64,000 nt of DNA from Macrophomina tecta (taxonomy: Eukaryota; Ascomycota; Dothideomycetes; Botryosphaeriales; Botryosphaeriaceae): NCBI GenBank assembly GCA_024180945.1, contig JAKSGN010000038.1, positions 3,038,001 through 3,102,000 on the forward strand, in the 5' to 3' direction. Positions 45,475 to 56,045 of the stretch are shown piece after piece. The position numbers and the translations under genes are program-made. How positions within the stretch are numbered: position 1 is the stretch's first letter; the number at the start of each line of letters is the position of its first letter. The notes beneath the pieces were generated by a model. That model saw only the letters and a program-made list of their open reading frames with translations. It made no database searches and was not told the origin of the DNA.

Positions 45475-46833
45475 ATGCCTTCGGCCGCGAACCTGCGTCG
45501 CATCACGCAGCACAACTGGCAGACATTTCGCAATGCGCCGTTGAGCGAGCTTTCAGGCTCCCTCGGCGACCTGGGCACTCTGCTTCCCCTCCTCGTCGCC
45601 CTCACCCTCTCGCACTCCATCTCGCTGCCCGCGACCTTACTCTTCACCGGGGCATCCAACATCCTGACCGGCGCCTTCTTCGGGATACCGCTCCCCGTAC
45701 AGCCCATGAAGGCTATTGCGTCCATAGCCATCGCCCGGAGTTACAGCCTGCAGGAAACTGCAGCCGCGGGCATAGGCGTTGCCGCCGTGGTCGGCATGAT
45801 GAGCATTACCGGCTTGCTGAGTTGGGTGACCCGGGTAGTGCCCATTCCCGTGGTTAAGGGTATCCAGGTCGGTGCGGGCCTCAGCCTGGTCTTGTCTGCC
45901 GGGGAGAAGATGCTCAAGCCCCTTGGATGGACGGCGCCTTCGCCCGTCGACAATCTCCTCTGGGCCATCGCTGCCGCCCTGGCCCTACTGGCTTGTACTC
46001 GCGCCCCCCGTGTTCCTTATGCCCTGCTCATGTTTCTCCTCGGGCTTGTATTCGCCGGTGTCAAGGCTCGCGAGAGCAATCTGGACGGCTCTAGCATCGT
46101 CCCCAGCATTCCCATTGTGGTCCCTTCTTGGGCGACATTCGGCCGCACCTTTGTAACTGCTTCGCTGGGCCAGCTTCCTCTTACTACCCTGAACTCGATT
46201 ATTGCCGTGACGCACCTCTCCGCTGATCTCCTTCCGAGCGTGCCTACTCCGACCGTCACTGCTATCGGGTCCTCCGTCGCTATCATGAACCTCATCAGCT
46301 GTTGGTTCGGCGGTATGCCGGCTTGCCATGGCTCCGGCGGCCTGGCAGCCCAACATCGATTCGGTGCCCGTAGCGGGGCCTCCGTCATCATCCTCGGGAT
46401 TGTCAAGATGATCCTCGGTCTTGTCGGCGGCGAGCGCCTCGTCCGCCTCCTCGCCAACTTTCCTAAGGCGTTACTTGGCGTCATGGTGCTCGCTGCTGGT
46501 GTCGAGTTGGCCAAGGTCGGCGAGTCCCTGAACGCTGGCGCAAGAGACCTCTGGGAGGAGGCGGAGATGGAGGCGTCTGGCCACCAGGTGCTCGGGAAAC
46601 GCCTTCGCGAGCCCAGCGAAGCGGAGAGGAGAGACCGCTGGGCTGTCATGATGGTCACTGTCGCTGGATTGTTGGCTTTCAGGAACGATGCTGTGGGCTT
46701 CGTCGCCGGTATGCTTTGGCACTGGGGTCTGAGAGCGGGGCTGCCTAGGCTTCAGAGCCCAAATTGGTGGCAGAGATGGAGGGCCCGAAGCGAGAGGCGC
46801 GCGGCGGGTGAGGAGGGAGAGAGTTTGTTGTAG
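45475..46833 (+). CDS. MOT1: MOT1-type molybdate transporter (SulP superfamily)
   Basis: A single exon of 452 residues with about ten hydrophobic segments. High-affinity molybdate uptake supplies the molybdenum cofactor of nitrate reductase and related enzymes. Diagnostic motifs are near the N-terminus: ELSGSLGDLGTLLPLLVALT and TGASNILTGAFFGIPLPVQP followed by MKAIASIAIA, which is the GDLGT/PxPVQPMKxIA pattern of MOT1 proteins. Later segments include GLPLTT-like QLPLTTLNSIIAVTHLSADL and PACHGSGGLAAQHRFGARSG, the second conserved MOT1 motif (P-x-CHG-x-GGLA-x-QYRFGAR-G). It lacks a STAS domain, as MOT1 proteins do. Residues 365-400 form a charged cytosolic loop. Whether it sits in the plasma membrane or an internal membrane is not visible from sequence. 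Confidence 0.9.
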   Translation: MPSAANLRRITQHNWQTFRNAPLSELSGSLGDLGTLLPLLVALTLSHSISLPATLLFTGASNILTGAFFGIPLPVQPMKAIASIAIARSYSLQETAAAGIGVAAVVGMMSITGLLSWVTRVVPIPVVKGIQVGAGLSLVLSAGEKMLKPLGWTAPSPVDNLLWAIAAALALLACTRAPRVPYALLMFLLGLVFAGVKARESNLDGSSIVPSIPIVVPSWATFGRTFVTASLGQLPLTTLNSIIAVTHLSADLLPSVPTPTVTAIGSSVAIMNLISCWFGGMPACHGSGGLAAQHRFGARSGASVIILGIVKMILGLVGGERLVRLLANFPKALLGVMVLAAGVELAKVGESLNAGARDLWEEAEMEASGHQVLGKRLREPSEAERRDRWAVMMVTVAGLLAFRNDAVGFVAGMLWHWGLRAGLPRLQSPNWWQRWRARSERRAAGEEGESLL

Positions 46834-49024
46834 GTTAGAGCTTGTCTATCTCCCATACTCTTTGGCATTGCAGCGTCTGTATCACTTGTGGTGCACCTCT
46901 TTCAGTGGCCGCCCCGTGTCACTGCTATGCTCTCCCATCTGATCAATATGGTATTTGTTTCTCCGAAAACACGAATGATACTGCCATATTTCCGGCGGAG
47001 GCCCCATTTCGATCGCTCTTCCATAGGCCGTGAAGCGCAAGAATATTGTAAGCTGCAGGCGTGTCATTGGAGCGCTTCCGCAACCACCTGAACGGAAAAC
47101 ATATCGACGCAGCTGGGTCGAAATGCGCACGAAGTGATTTCAATGGAGGCTTTACACGCTATTTCGCCCGATTCAGATCCTCCCTGCGGGCATGGGTCCT
47201 TGAGCACGCGGGTGACAGTATTGAGCTTTTAGGAAGCTTTTAATGACCCCAGAGCTAATATACCTCTACTGCACAGCGGCAGCGCCCGCAGTAAAGACCC
47301 TACGGGAATAGCACTATATTCTAGACCCCTCTTGCTATATAAGCTCGCCAACGCCATCCACGGGCTCCTCCGGAACCACAACCCCCGCTTAAAATCTCCT
47401 CCTGGCCCGCTTGGATAAGCAGCTGAAGGATCGCAAGACGCCATGCCTTGCTACTGGCATCAACGTCGTTGCCATACATCTGGCGGTAAGCGGGAACGCC
47501 ACCGCTGCTGCCAACCCTCGGCACGCCTTCTTCGCCCTCGCTATCGCTATGATAGACTGACAACACCCTGAGCGCTGCCAGTCAAGACACCCGCCCCAGA
47601 CGCCGGTAATGCGGCTCCTTCTTCACTGCCGTTCTGCCGTCTCCCTCATCGTCCAGGAAAACGTCATGTTGTGATGGAATACCTCATATTTTCCCGGACT
47701 GTAAGTCGGAGCTAGCTAGCAACGCTATTGGCGCATTCTTTGAGGTTTAAACCCCCCAGAGAGCTGCGCGAAGAGCATCGTGACCCGCGTTGCCATGCGT
47801 TAGCTTTCAGTGCAACAGGGGCCCGAGACTACTTTGACCGTTAGTCCACTATGGTGTTGCGCTGATCTACTCGTTCCAAGTATGCTGTGTTCCGTCTGAA
47901 GTGCATCCGCAGGGGTTTAACACAGCCACTGCGAATGCAACGCACGGATTTTCCAATGCCCACCATCATATTTATGTGCGAACATGTCTATGCGACAAGA
48001 ATTTTTCGCGTAAATAGGTTGAGAAATAGACCTCTCCCAATCCGACCGCAAGGTCTTCCCGACCGGTCGCCCATGCAGATCTTGAATCTGCAGTATGAGT
48101 CTCCTATTCCCACGGCAGTGTAGCTGTGATTCTAGACGGGTTAGGAAGAAGCAGCAGATATGGATGTTGTCACATCAGTGTTTTTCGGCAGTGGCGTAAC
48201 CGCCAATGTCTTGGGAGAAAAGCTAAGGAGAGATAAGAGTTACGGTGGCGGAGGTAAGCAAAGGTCCCAGCTCCACTTGCGACAGCATGATGCGAGACAC
48301 CCGAGCGCATGGGGAAATGGCAATTGTTTGTGCAGATCAGGCGCTTGGCTTTGCCTTGGTGCACCTCCAATAATGCCCATCAAAAGAAAGAAGTTCCTTG
48401 TTGCGTCGGGGAGGCTAGCGGCCTCGTGTAGGGCAGACCCAGCGGCATTTTCGACCTCACTTTGAATGAGCAGGCAGCATGCACCACATTAAGATTTCAG
48501 CTGTTGCGACCGCCGGTGAAGCAAGTGTACCGCCTTTTGCAGCGAGCGATGGCGTAGAGCCTGACGGGTTGGGTCTCGAACGCGTCGCGCTAGTTACGCA
48601 CCGCACGTGGAGCGGCGCGCGATGGCGGCCCCTAGGCGCACACGCCTCCCTTCTTGTTCATGGATAAGGGTTCGGCCCGTCGAATGCCACAGAGCTTGCT
48701 CTTCCCAATGGCTGGCAGGTGTATGTGCTTCCATTTGGTCTGGTCAAGGCTGACGCGCGTCCAATCATGGTACACCGGATCACCGAAGCGCCGGCGTGGT
48801 CAGGCCGTGGAAGTTCCCACCGTGTTTCTGACCCGCTGCTGTAAGGTCCTGGATCTGCATCGACGGTTTGTTGCTCTAGTCCGTCGCAAGTACTGAAGTG
48901 GGCTGCCTGATACGTGCTCGTTGATCGGCCATAAGACGGCCAGACGCCAGTCAGACAGCTTAAGGACAGCATCGGTTGATCCACCGTCCGCTCCTCCGTA
49001 TGTACACAGGGCATTCATTCTGAC
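46834..49024. other. Long AT-richer intergenic region, no gene seen
   Basis: About 2.2 kb. Several frames of 60-100 codons (47321-47566 -, 48160-48465 +, 48654-48896 +) are present but none resembles a family or has codon composition like the neighbours. A stretch at 46870-47200 and one at 47300-47600 could be decayed coding sequence; I cannot show it. The MFS promoter lies at the right end. Confidence 0.55.
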
Positions 49025-50822
49025 ATGATCGGCTCTCCCTATTCCGGACGGCGGCACTCGATGCCAGCTGTGATCAAAGATGGTGCAATCAACGAGAAGG
49101 GTGAGGATAAAAGCATCAACAGCATCTACACCATTACTCCTGAGGAATCGAAGAGCCAGCTATCCATAGTAGATGAGATACCATCAGCAGAGCCCCCAGC
49201 ACCGCCTTATCATGTTTTTACAGAGCGCCGAAAAATGCTCATGCTCTTCATCGTCTCTTTGGGCGGCTTCTTCTCCCCCTTGTCTTCCAACATATACTTC
49301 CCGGCCCTTGGGGATATATCAGAGGTATGTACGAAGCCTCTCCTCCTTTACGTTGGTTTTGCTCACAGCCTGCAGGACCTACATGTCTCCGCCGACCTCG
49401 TGGCCCTCACCATCACGGTTTATATGGCCGTCCAAGGAATCGCGCCATCATTCTGGGCTCCATTTGCAGACATATACGGGCGCCGCGTCGTCTTCATTGG
49501 TACCTTCAGCGTGTATCTTGTTGCAAATGTTGCGCTAGGATTGGTGGACAACTTCATTGCGCTGATGATCTTCCGTGGCCTCCAAGCTGCGGGAAGCGCT
49601 GCAACCATCTCGATCGGTAAGTCCGATTACTGATGCAGGCAAAGTACTCACTGCTTATCATGGCCATTTTCAGGTTCAGGAGTCATTGGAGACATTGCAA
49701 CTTCTGCAGAACGAGGTGGATATGTCGGTATCTACGGCGGAGGTAAGGAGCGCCCGCTTCATCCGCGAATGTTTAGCAAAGCATCTGACATTTGTGCTTC
49801 CAGTACGCATGCTTGGCCAGTCCATCGGGCCAGTCTTTGGTGGCATACTGACCCAGTTCCTCGGCTTCCGCTCTATCTTCTGGTCCCTGACCATCCTCGG
49901 CGCCATCGCCCTCTTCCTGATCCTGTTCTCTCTTCCTGAGACCCTTCGCTCCGTCGCCGGCAACGGCACTGTCCAGCTTACTGGCATCCATAAACCCTTC
50001 CTCTACCACTTCAAACCTCAACCTGACGTCGAGACCGCCGCGGACCCGAACCGACCCCGCAAGAAGCTCACCGTCGCCGCCTTCTTCGACCCGCTGCGCT
50101 TCCTCTTCGAGAAAGACGTCTTCGCGACGCTGCTCTTCGGCGGCATCGTCTACACGATTTGGAGCATGATCACCTCCAGCACAACCACACTCTTCCGCGA
50201 GCTCTACCATATCGAAGACCTAGTTCTCGGGTTGGCCTTCCTACCCAACGGCGCCGGCTGCGTCATCGGCTCCTACGCGGCAGGCATGCTCATGGACTTC
50301 GACTACAAGCGCACGCTCGCCGAGTACCACAAGAAACACTCAATCCCAGAGGGCAAAGTGCTCTCCAAATCGGAAATCAAGAACCTGGCCGACTTCAGCA
50401 TCGAGCGCGCGCGCCTGCGCAGCGCGCCGTGGTTCGTGCTGCTGTTCGTCGGGACGGTCGCGGCGTACGGCCTGTCGCTGACCGACGAGGACATCGACCG
50501 GCCGCTGATCCTACAGTTCTTCATCTCGTCGGCGGCGACCGCGCTGTTCAGCATCAACAGCGCGCTGACGATCGACCTGTACCCGGGCGCGAGCGCGAGC
50601 GCGACGGCCGTCAACAACCTGATACGCTGCTCCATTGGCGCCGTCGGCGTCGCCATCGTCGAGCCGCTGCTGCAGGTCCTGGACCCACAGTGGACGTTCA
50701 TTATGCTGAGCGGGGTCGCGCTCGTAGCGAGTCCGCTGTTGTTTATCGAGATGCGGTGGGGGCAGAAGTGGAGGCAAGAGAGGGAGGCGCGGCTAGCCAG
50801 AAGGCAAGCGTTGAACGTTTAA
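49025..50822 (+). CDS. MFS drug:proton antiporter, DHA1 type
   Basis: Exons are 49025-49324, 49376-49616, 49674-49742 and 49804-50822, giving 542 residues; the third is only 69 bp. The N-terminal 70 residues are cytosolic and polar, followed by twelve predicted membrane segments beginning FTERRKMLMLFIVSLGGFF. Motif A, ADIYGRRVVF, lies in the TM2-TM3 loop, and the antiporter motif C-like GQSIGPVFGGILTQF follows intron 3. The N-terminal PLSSNIYFPALGDIS and HVSADLVALTITVYM stretches are typical of DHA1/Qdr-type multidrug and polyamine exporters in the plasma membrane. A charged central loop (about 290-320) separates the two halves. The splice sites are inferred from SIGSGVIGDIATSAERGGYV, which restores the family sequence at the second junction. 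Its neighbour downstream is a secreted GMC oxidoreductase on the same strand. Confidence 0.88.
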
Positions 50823-51907
50823 CGAGTATACGATGATAGCAATGAATTTGTTTGCAATGCGCAGAAAATTAGAGGTGATTGATGCTTCCGATTCATAGCC
50901 ATAGAGTTGCGTCTGACTAGTCTCAACCCACTTCGCCTTCAAGTCTCCGTGATCAGAGCGCGGCGCTTCACACTGCCGTATTCATCCACCTGATTAGTCC
51001 CTACGGCGCAGTGGACATAGCTTTAGCATCCCAGCCCCTGTACTCACCTCTGCAGAGTCGGCACTTAGCGCATGCGGCTAGCGTGGTCGATGTTCCGGGA
51101 AAAGCGATCATCCGAAGGCCAAGAGTGCGGCTATTTTTGGCTAATCATGGCATCAAGCACCATGCATGGAGCCTTGAGAAGGATTACAGGATAGATGGCA
51201 TGATATGCTGGAATAGGTGCCTTCTCATGAAGCATTTGGACGCCGTGTAGGGGCTCAGGATGCAAATTCAGGGGCTGTCCCATATCACGGGGAGCATGGC
51301 TCCAAAAAGGCCTATTCTCGCCTACGCGCAGATCTCCTTGGCCCCCAAGGTTGGCGGACTTTCTTTTTTATTTGTTTTGCGAAGCTCGCGGTGGCTGCTT
51401 CGTTCTCTGAAACTTTTGGCTCGCGCTAAACCGTGATTCGATCAGCCAGTTGTGGGCCGCATCCAAATAAACTCCTCTTTTAGCGGACACTAATCCTGCC
51501 CGAGAATCAATCGAGAGTCTAGTCCGCGTATAGGCTTAGGCAAGAGCGCCATCCGGGTCTTTCGAAACCTCTGGTCCAGATCGTCGCCCGGCTCTACCGC
51601 TACCCATAATTAGAGATTGGGAGAAGCTAGAACGCAAAAGGCCCCAATGGTAACCCAAGACGGTAAGCCATGACCTCACTAAGGCTGACCTTGGCAACCT
51701 TCGTGCCTTGGGCTCAGCTCTCCCTCGCGAGTATGGCGTCAGCTCGCAGAACTATATTTTCCATGTTTCTTCCGGTTTTTATCTTTGCCAGACACTTCCC
51801 ATCATCCCACTCTGTCATTACTTTCGTTGGTATTTTCACTTCTTTCACCCTATCCGTTTGAATTTACTCCCTCGCTCCTGACCCTCACTTTTTAACATTC
51901 GCACACC
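50823..51907. other. Intergenic region between MFS and GMC genes
   Basis: About 1.1 kb, holding the MFS 3' UTR and the GMC promoter. Short frames at 51011-51250 and 51217-51429 are not supported. Pyrimidine-rich sequence at 51830-51900 immediately precedes the GMC start. Confidence 0.6.
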
Positions 51908-54072
51908 ATGCGAATCTCTATTCTCCTCCTTTCATTTTGCTCCCAAGGCCTGGCTGCCCCGCAATTATTTGGGCCACTCGTAGACGTCCTCGGCAATGTC
52001 ATCGGCGGCAAAGGCTTCGTGGACACAGCTCTAGGAGCTCTTGGCGGTGCAGTCGGCATTACAGCTACTTATGACTATGTCGTGGTAGGAGGTGGAACAG
52101 CTGGAAATACCATCGGCGTGCGTCTGGCAGAGGCCGGTTACTCGGTGGCCATCATTGAAGCTGGTGGTTACTATCAGGTTGGCAAGCCGCTCTTGACAAC
52201 CTCCCCCGCCGGCGACGTCTTCAACATCGGCATGTCCATGTCTGACGCCTCCCCACTTGTTGACTGGATGTTTGAGACGCAGCCGCAAGACGGTGCCAAT
52301 GGTCGAAAGTTTCATTATGCTCGTGGCAAGTGCTTGGGTGGCAGGTAAGCGATTCTTCGATCGACCGTAGGGATACATCTCACGTTTGTACAGTTCAGCG
52401 TTGAACTTCATGATCTACCAAAGGTGAGTAGCTGTTTCCTTTTAGCAGATTACGACAGTGCGTCGCCCTCATACTGACATGACGCAGGGGAACTGCTCAA
52501 TGTTATGACCAGTGGGCCAAGACCCTCGGCGATGACAGCTGGAACTGGGCCAACACTCAAAAGCACTTCAGGAATAGCTTTACATTCACAGCTCCGAACA
52601 ATGCCAAGCGCGGTGCAAACGTCACGACCAGGTACAACCCTAGCGCTTTCAACTCTGGCACTTCAGGTCCTGTGCAGGTCGGCTATACCAATTTTGTCAG
52701 TGCTGCAGCGACTTGGCTGGAGAAGGGCATGGCTGCAGTTGGCATCAAGTCTATCAACGATTTCAACAGCGGTAGTTTACTGGGCGGTGCATATCTCTCA
52801 ACCACAATTAGACCGTCCGACGCAACCAGGAGTGGCTCTGACCAGTTCATCACCCGCGCAAAGTCCAACCCAAAGTTGAAGGTATACATCAAGACGCTCG
52901 CCAAAAAGATAAATTTTGACGGTAACAAGAAGGCGACTGGTGTTTCAGTTGACACTGGCGGCATCAAATACAACATCAACGCCAGGAAAGAGGTCATCGT
53001 CTCAGCTGGAGCCTTCCAATCTCCTCAGTTGCTTATGGTATCCGGCATCGGTCCAGCATCCTACCTTCAGAGCTTTGGAATCAAGGTGCTCTCCGACCTC
53101 TCAGGAGTCGGCCAAAACATGTGGGACCACATCATGTTCGGGCCCTCCTACCAAGTCAACCTTATTACCCTGAACAAAGTGATCAAAGACCCGGCGTACG
53201 CCGCCAAGAGGCTGACCGACTACGTCTCCACCCAAACCGGTGAACTTTCCTCCAACGTCGTCGAATACCTCGGCTGGGAAAAGATCTCCAAGCTCTCCGG
53301 CTACAGCGAGTCCCTCTCCGCCGAGACTCAGGAACAGCTCTCGCAATTCCCCGACGACTGGCCCGAAGCAGAGGTATGTACTCACCCACCACCCCTCTCT
53401 TTCTCACCCCTCCTCCCCTTCATCCCAACTAAAAACTTCGCAGTGGCTCACGATCAACTCCTACATCGAGGATTTCCTGACGCCCGTCGCCGACGTGGCC
53501 CGGCAGTCCGCGCAGCACGCCACCATCCTGGGCGCCATCGTCGCGCCCACCTCGCGCGGCAACGTCACGCTGGCATCTGCCGACACCAAGGACCTTCCTC
53601 TCATCAACCCAAACTGGCTGACCACCACCTCCGACATCGAGCTCGCGATCGCCATGTACAAGCGCATGCGCGAGATCTGGGCCACCGACGCCATGGCCCC
53701 TGTCGTCCTGGGCGACGGCGAGGCGTATCCAGGCCTCGCGAGCGTGCAGAGCGACGACGAGATACACGAGCAGATCAAGAAGAGCCTGACCACGGTGTGG
53801 CACGCGGCGTGCACGTGCAGGATGGGGAGGCAGGGGGAGGAAGGCGCGGTGTTGGACGCGAAGGCGAGGGTGTTTGGCGTAAGAGGCGTGCGGGTCGTGG
53901 ATGCGAGCAGCTTCCCGACGCTGCCGCCGGGGCATCCGCAGAGTACGGTTTGTGAGTTGCGCCCTTTCTTGGCGTCGTAGAGGGGTTGCGTGGACAATTT
54001 TTTTTTGCTGACGAGAACACAGATATGCTGGCGGAAAAGATCGCTTCGGACATTATCAACGGGGTGCAGTAA
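51908..54072 (+). CDS. Secreted GMC-family FAD oxidoreductase (alcohol/aryl-alcohol oxidase-like)
   Basis: Exons are 51908-52344, 52394-52423, 52488-53373, 53444-53951 and 54023-54072, giving 636 residues; exon 2 is only 30 bp. A signal peptide is seen at the start (MRISILLLSFCSQGLAAPQ), so the enzyme is probably secreted. The FAD-binding fold begins YDYVVVGGGTAGNTIGVRLA (about residues 55-75), and GMC signature 1 spans exons 1-3: ARGKCLGGSSALNFMIYQRG. Signature 2 is GAFQSPQLLMVSGIGPASYL. The active-site pair appears as His571 in TVWHAACTCRMG and His615 in PPGHPQSTVYMLAEKIA. GMC enzymes oxidise alcohols, sugars or choline and pass electrons to oxygen or quinones; the substrate cannot be told. 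Closest in feel are fungal aryl-alcohol or glucose-type oxidases (AA3). A position next to an exporter suggests detoxification or metabolite chemistry, which is inference. Confidence 0.9.
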
Positions 54073-55679
54073 TTCAGATACCGATGGATGCGTGTTGCTA
54101 GGGATCTGGGAGCATGATTTTCTACATTTCTTTTTAAACTAATAGCACTACTTGATCCGATATGCAATAATCTTCAATCCCTGACAAATCATCTGCTTTG
54201 TATGCCCTTTGTCTTCAGTTTCCTTTCCCTCGATATCTTTGCATAGACTGGATGAGCACCTCAGTAAACACTCCGTCTTCCCTTTCTCAACCCATTTCTT
54301 GTCCATGATAGCATTGGATAAGCAATCACCCTGCGCCCTAAAAGTTTGCTTCCAAACAGCCAATCGGCCCCAAATCCACCTCTGCTTCTCGAAAATACAT
54401 TATATGCCGTGCAGGATATTACAGTATCCTTGTACCCTTCATCAGACCCGAATCCAAAGGTTGGAGTAGCGTAAGCGTTGTGACGGCCGATGAACATGAC
54501 CAGCGGCCTCTCGTTCTCCCTGGGAATCTTCTCCAATTCACTTCTATACTCTCCAATACGAACGCCTATCATCTACCCAGAATACGCAATAGCTTGTAAA
54601 ATAGTAATAACCCAACATTATATTGCGCTACAAGGATTCAGAGGCCGCAGATGGTATCTCCATGTGGCAGTATCGCCACTTAATCTCGTGCCGAGCAAGG
54701 TCCGAGAAAGACAAGCGGCTTGTAAGCCAAAAAAGTTTTAGTCCGATTTCAAGCCGCAAGCTCGTACTATAGTCGGCCCTTAAGCGTGTATGTTTGGCCG
54801 GCCTGGCTTGCAGGCCAACCACAGGCCTGAATATTACTATGACAGGCTCAGAGTGCCATTAATGGGAAGGATCAAGCAGTCATGTGAGATATATGACAGA
54901 TATAAAGGGTAATTAAACAGTAAAATCGAGAGCGCACCCCAGGAGAAGGTTACTATAGCTAGAACAGAGTGATCTAAGCTACTTAGAAAGAAAGACGGCC
55001 TGAATAAAGAGATCAAAACTATCGAAGCTACCCTATGCGATCTTCACCTTATTCCCAACTTATAGTCTTGCCGCGACTAGGAAACACTGGGCTCGAACGC
55101 TCGTAATGATGACGATAATGATGTTGCGTAGATGAACTATGTTTCCGAGTTTTGAGAAGGATTATTTTGGTAAGGAGGTGGAGTGGAAGGGAAAGCATGA
55201 AGAGCAGTTAGTTGTTATGGAGCCCCAGGAGAAGAAAAAGGAGATTATGGGTGACAAGAAGGTAAGAAGGTACAAGCATGGGGATGTGGGATGTGAGAGT
55301 GACTGTGATAGAAGGGGTGGAGATCGTGATGATGGAAGGACTGGTCAGGAGCGCGGCGGGCGACACGAAGGGGGTGTTTATGGGCGAAATGATCAAGACA
55401 GGGAGAACTTGAGGGAGAAGATTGTAAGCAAAACGGGACAGAGATGATCAAATGACTCGGATACGACGGCATCCTATCTGGACATGCCATCATGTCGTGG
55501 TGTTTGGCCAATCACAGTCCTTGCGGTGCGAAAGTGGATGGTATTTTATTATTGAATCCTCTTAAACGCTCCAGACTATTCCGGTAAACCGACCCGGCCT
55601 TTCGTATAGAACAAATACTTCATGCGATTGTGGGTATCGTACAGAATGTCCCATTCAGGTGCTCGTGTTACTGTCCTGC
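54073..55679. other. AT-rich intergenic region with possible transposon debris
   Basis: About 1.6 kb without a supported gene. At 54715-54757 an 8-bp inverted repeat (GCGGCTTG / CAAGCCGC) surrounds a short spacer, and 54795-54817 is palindrome-rich (TTGGCC...GGCCAA). A Lys/Glu/Leu-rich stretch of codons at about 54980-55064 is interrupted by stops. Together these hint at an old DNA transposon but do not establish one. Confidence 0.4.
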
Positions 55680-56045
55680 TCACACGTTTGCTTCTCCTCT
55701 CCCTGCAATCTTCTCCCGCAACCCGTGCAACCACCCCCTCTTCTCCTCGCCATCATCACGAACACCATCGGCCGGCCCAACTTCCGCGCTCGCCCCGTCT
55801 TTCTCCCCTTGCTTCCTCCTCTCCCTACTGCTCTCTTTACGCTCCCGCCGTTCCTTCGCTTCGGCGATCAACCTATCAACTTCGACAATCTTGGCTTTCC
55901 GCACCTCCAGCGCCTTCTCGGACGGCTGGTTGTCGGCACCCGGACGGGGCTCGCCGTTGGGCAGGTGCGTTGACGTCCGATCTTGCTGGCTCGTTGCGAT
56001 GTAGCCCGCGTTGAGGGAGGAAATGCCGGCGGAGAAGGATGGCAT
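55680..56045 (-). CDS. Small basic/acidic helical protein, 121 aa
   Basis: A single-exon minus-strand frame of 121 residues starting MPSFSAGISSLNAGYIATSQ. The central part is a highly charged helix (EVDRLIAEAKERRERKESSR, then RRKQGEKDG) and the end is WLHGLREKIAGRGEANV. The start is in a fair context (GAAGCCATGC). No family is recognised. In favour of a real gene are the protein-like composition with a Trp/Leu/Arg C-terminal motif and the position with free flanks on both sides; three overlapping plus-strand frames are Ser/Pro/Arg-rich shadows. It may be a lineage-specific small protein; expression data would decide. Confidence 0.5.
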   Translation of the reverse strand: MPSFSAGISSLNAGYIATSQQDRTSTHLPNGEPRPGADNQPSEKALEVRKAKIVEVDRLIAEAKERRERKESSRERRKQGEKDGASAEVGPADGVRDDGEEKRGWLHGLREKIAGRGEANV

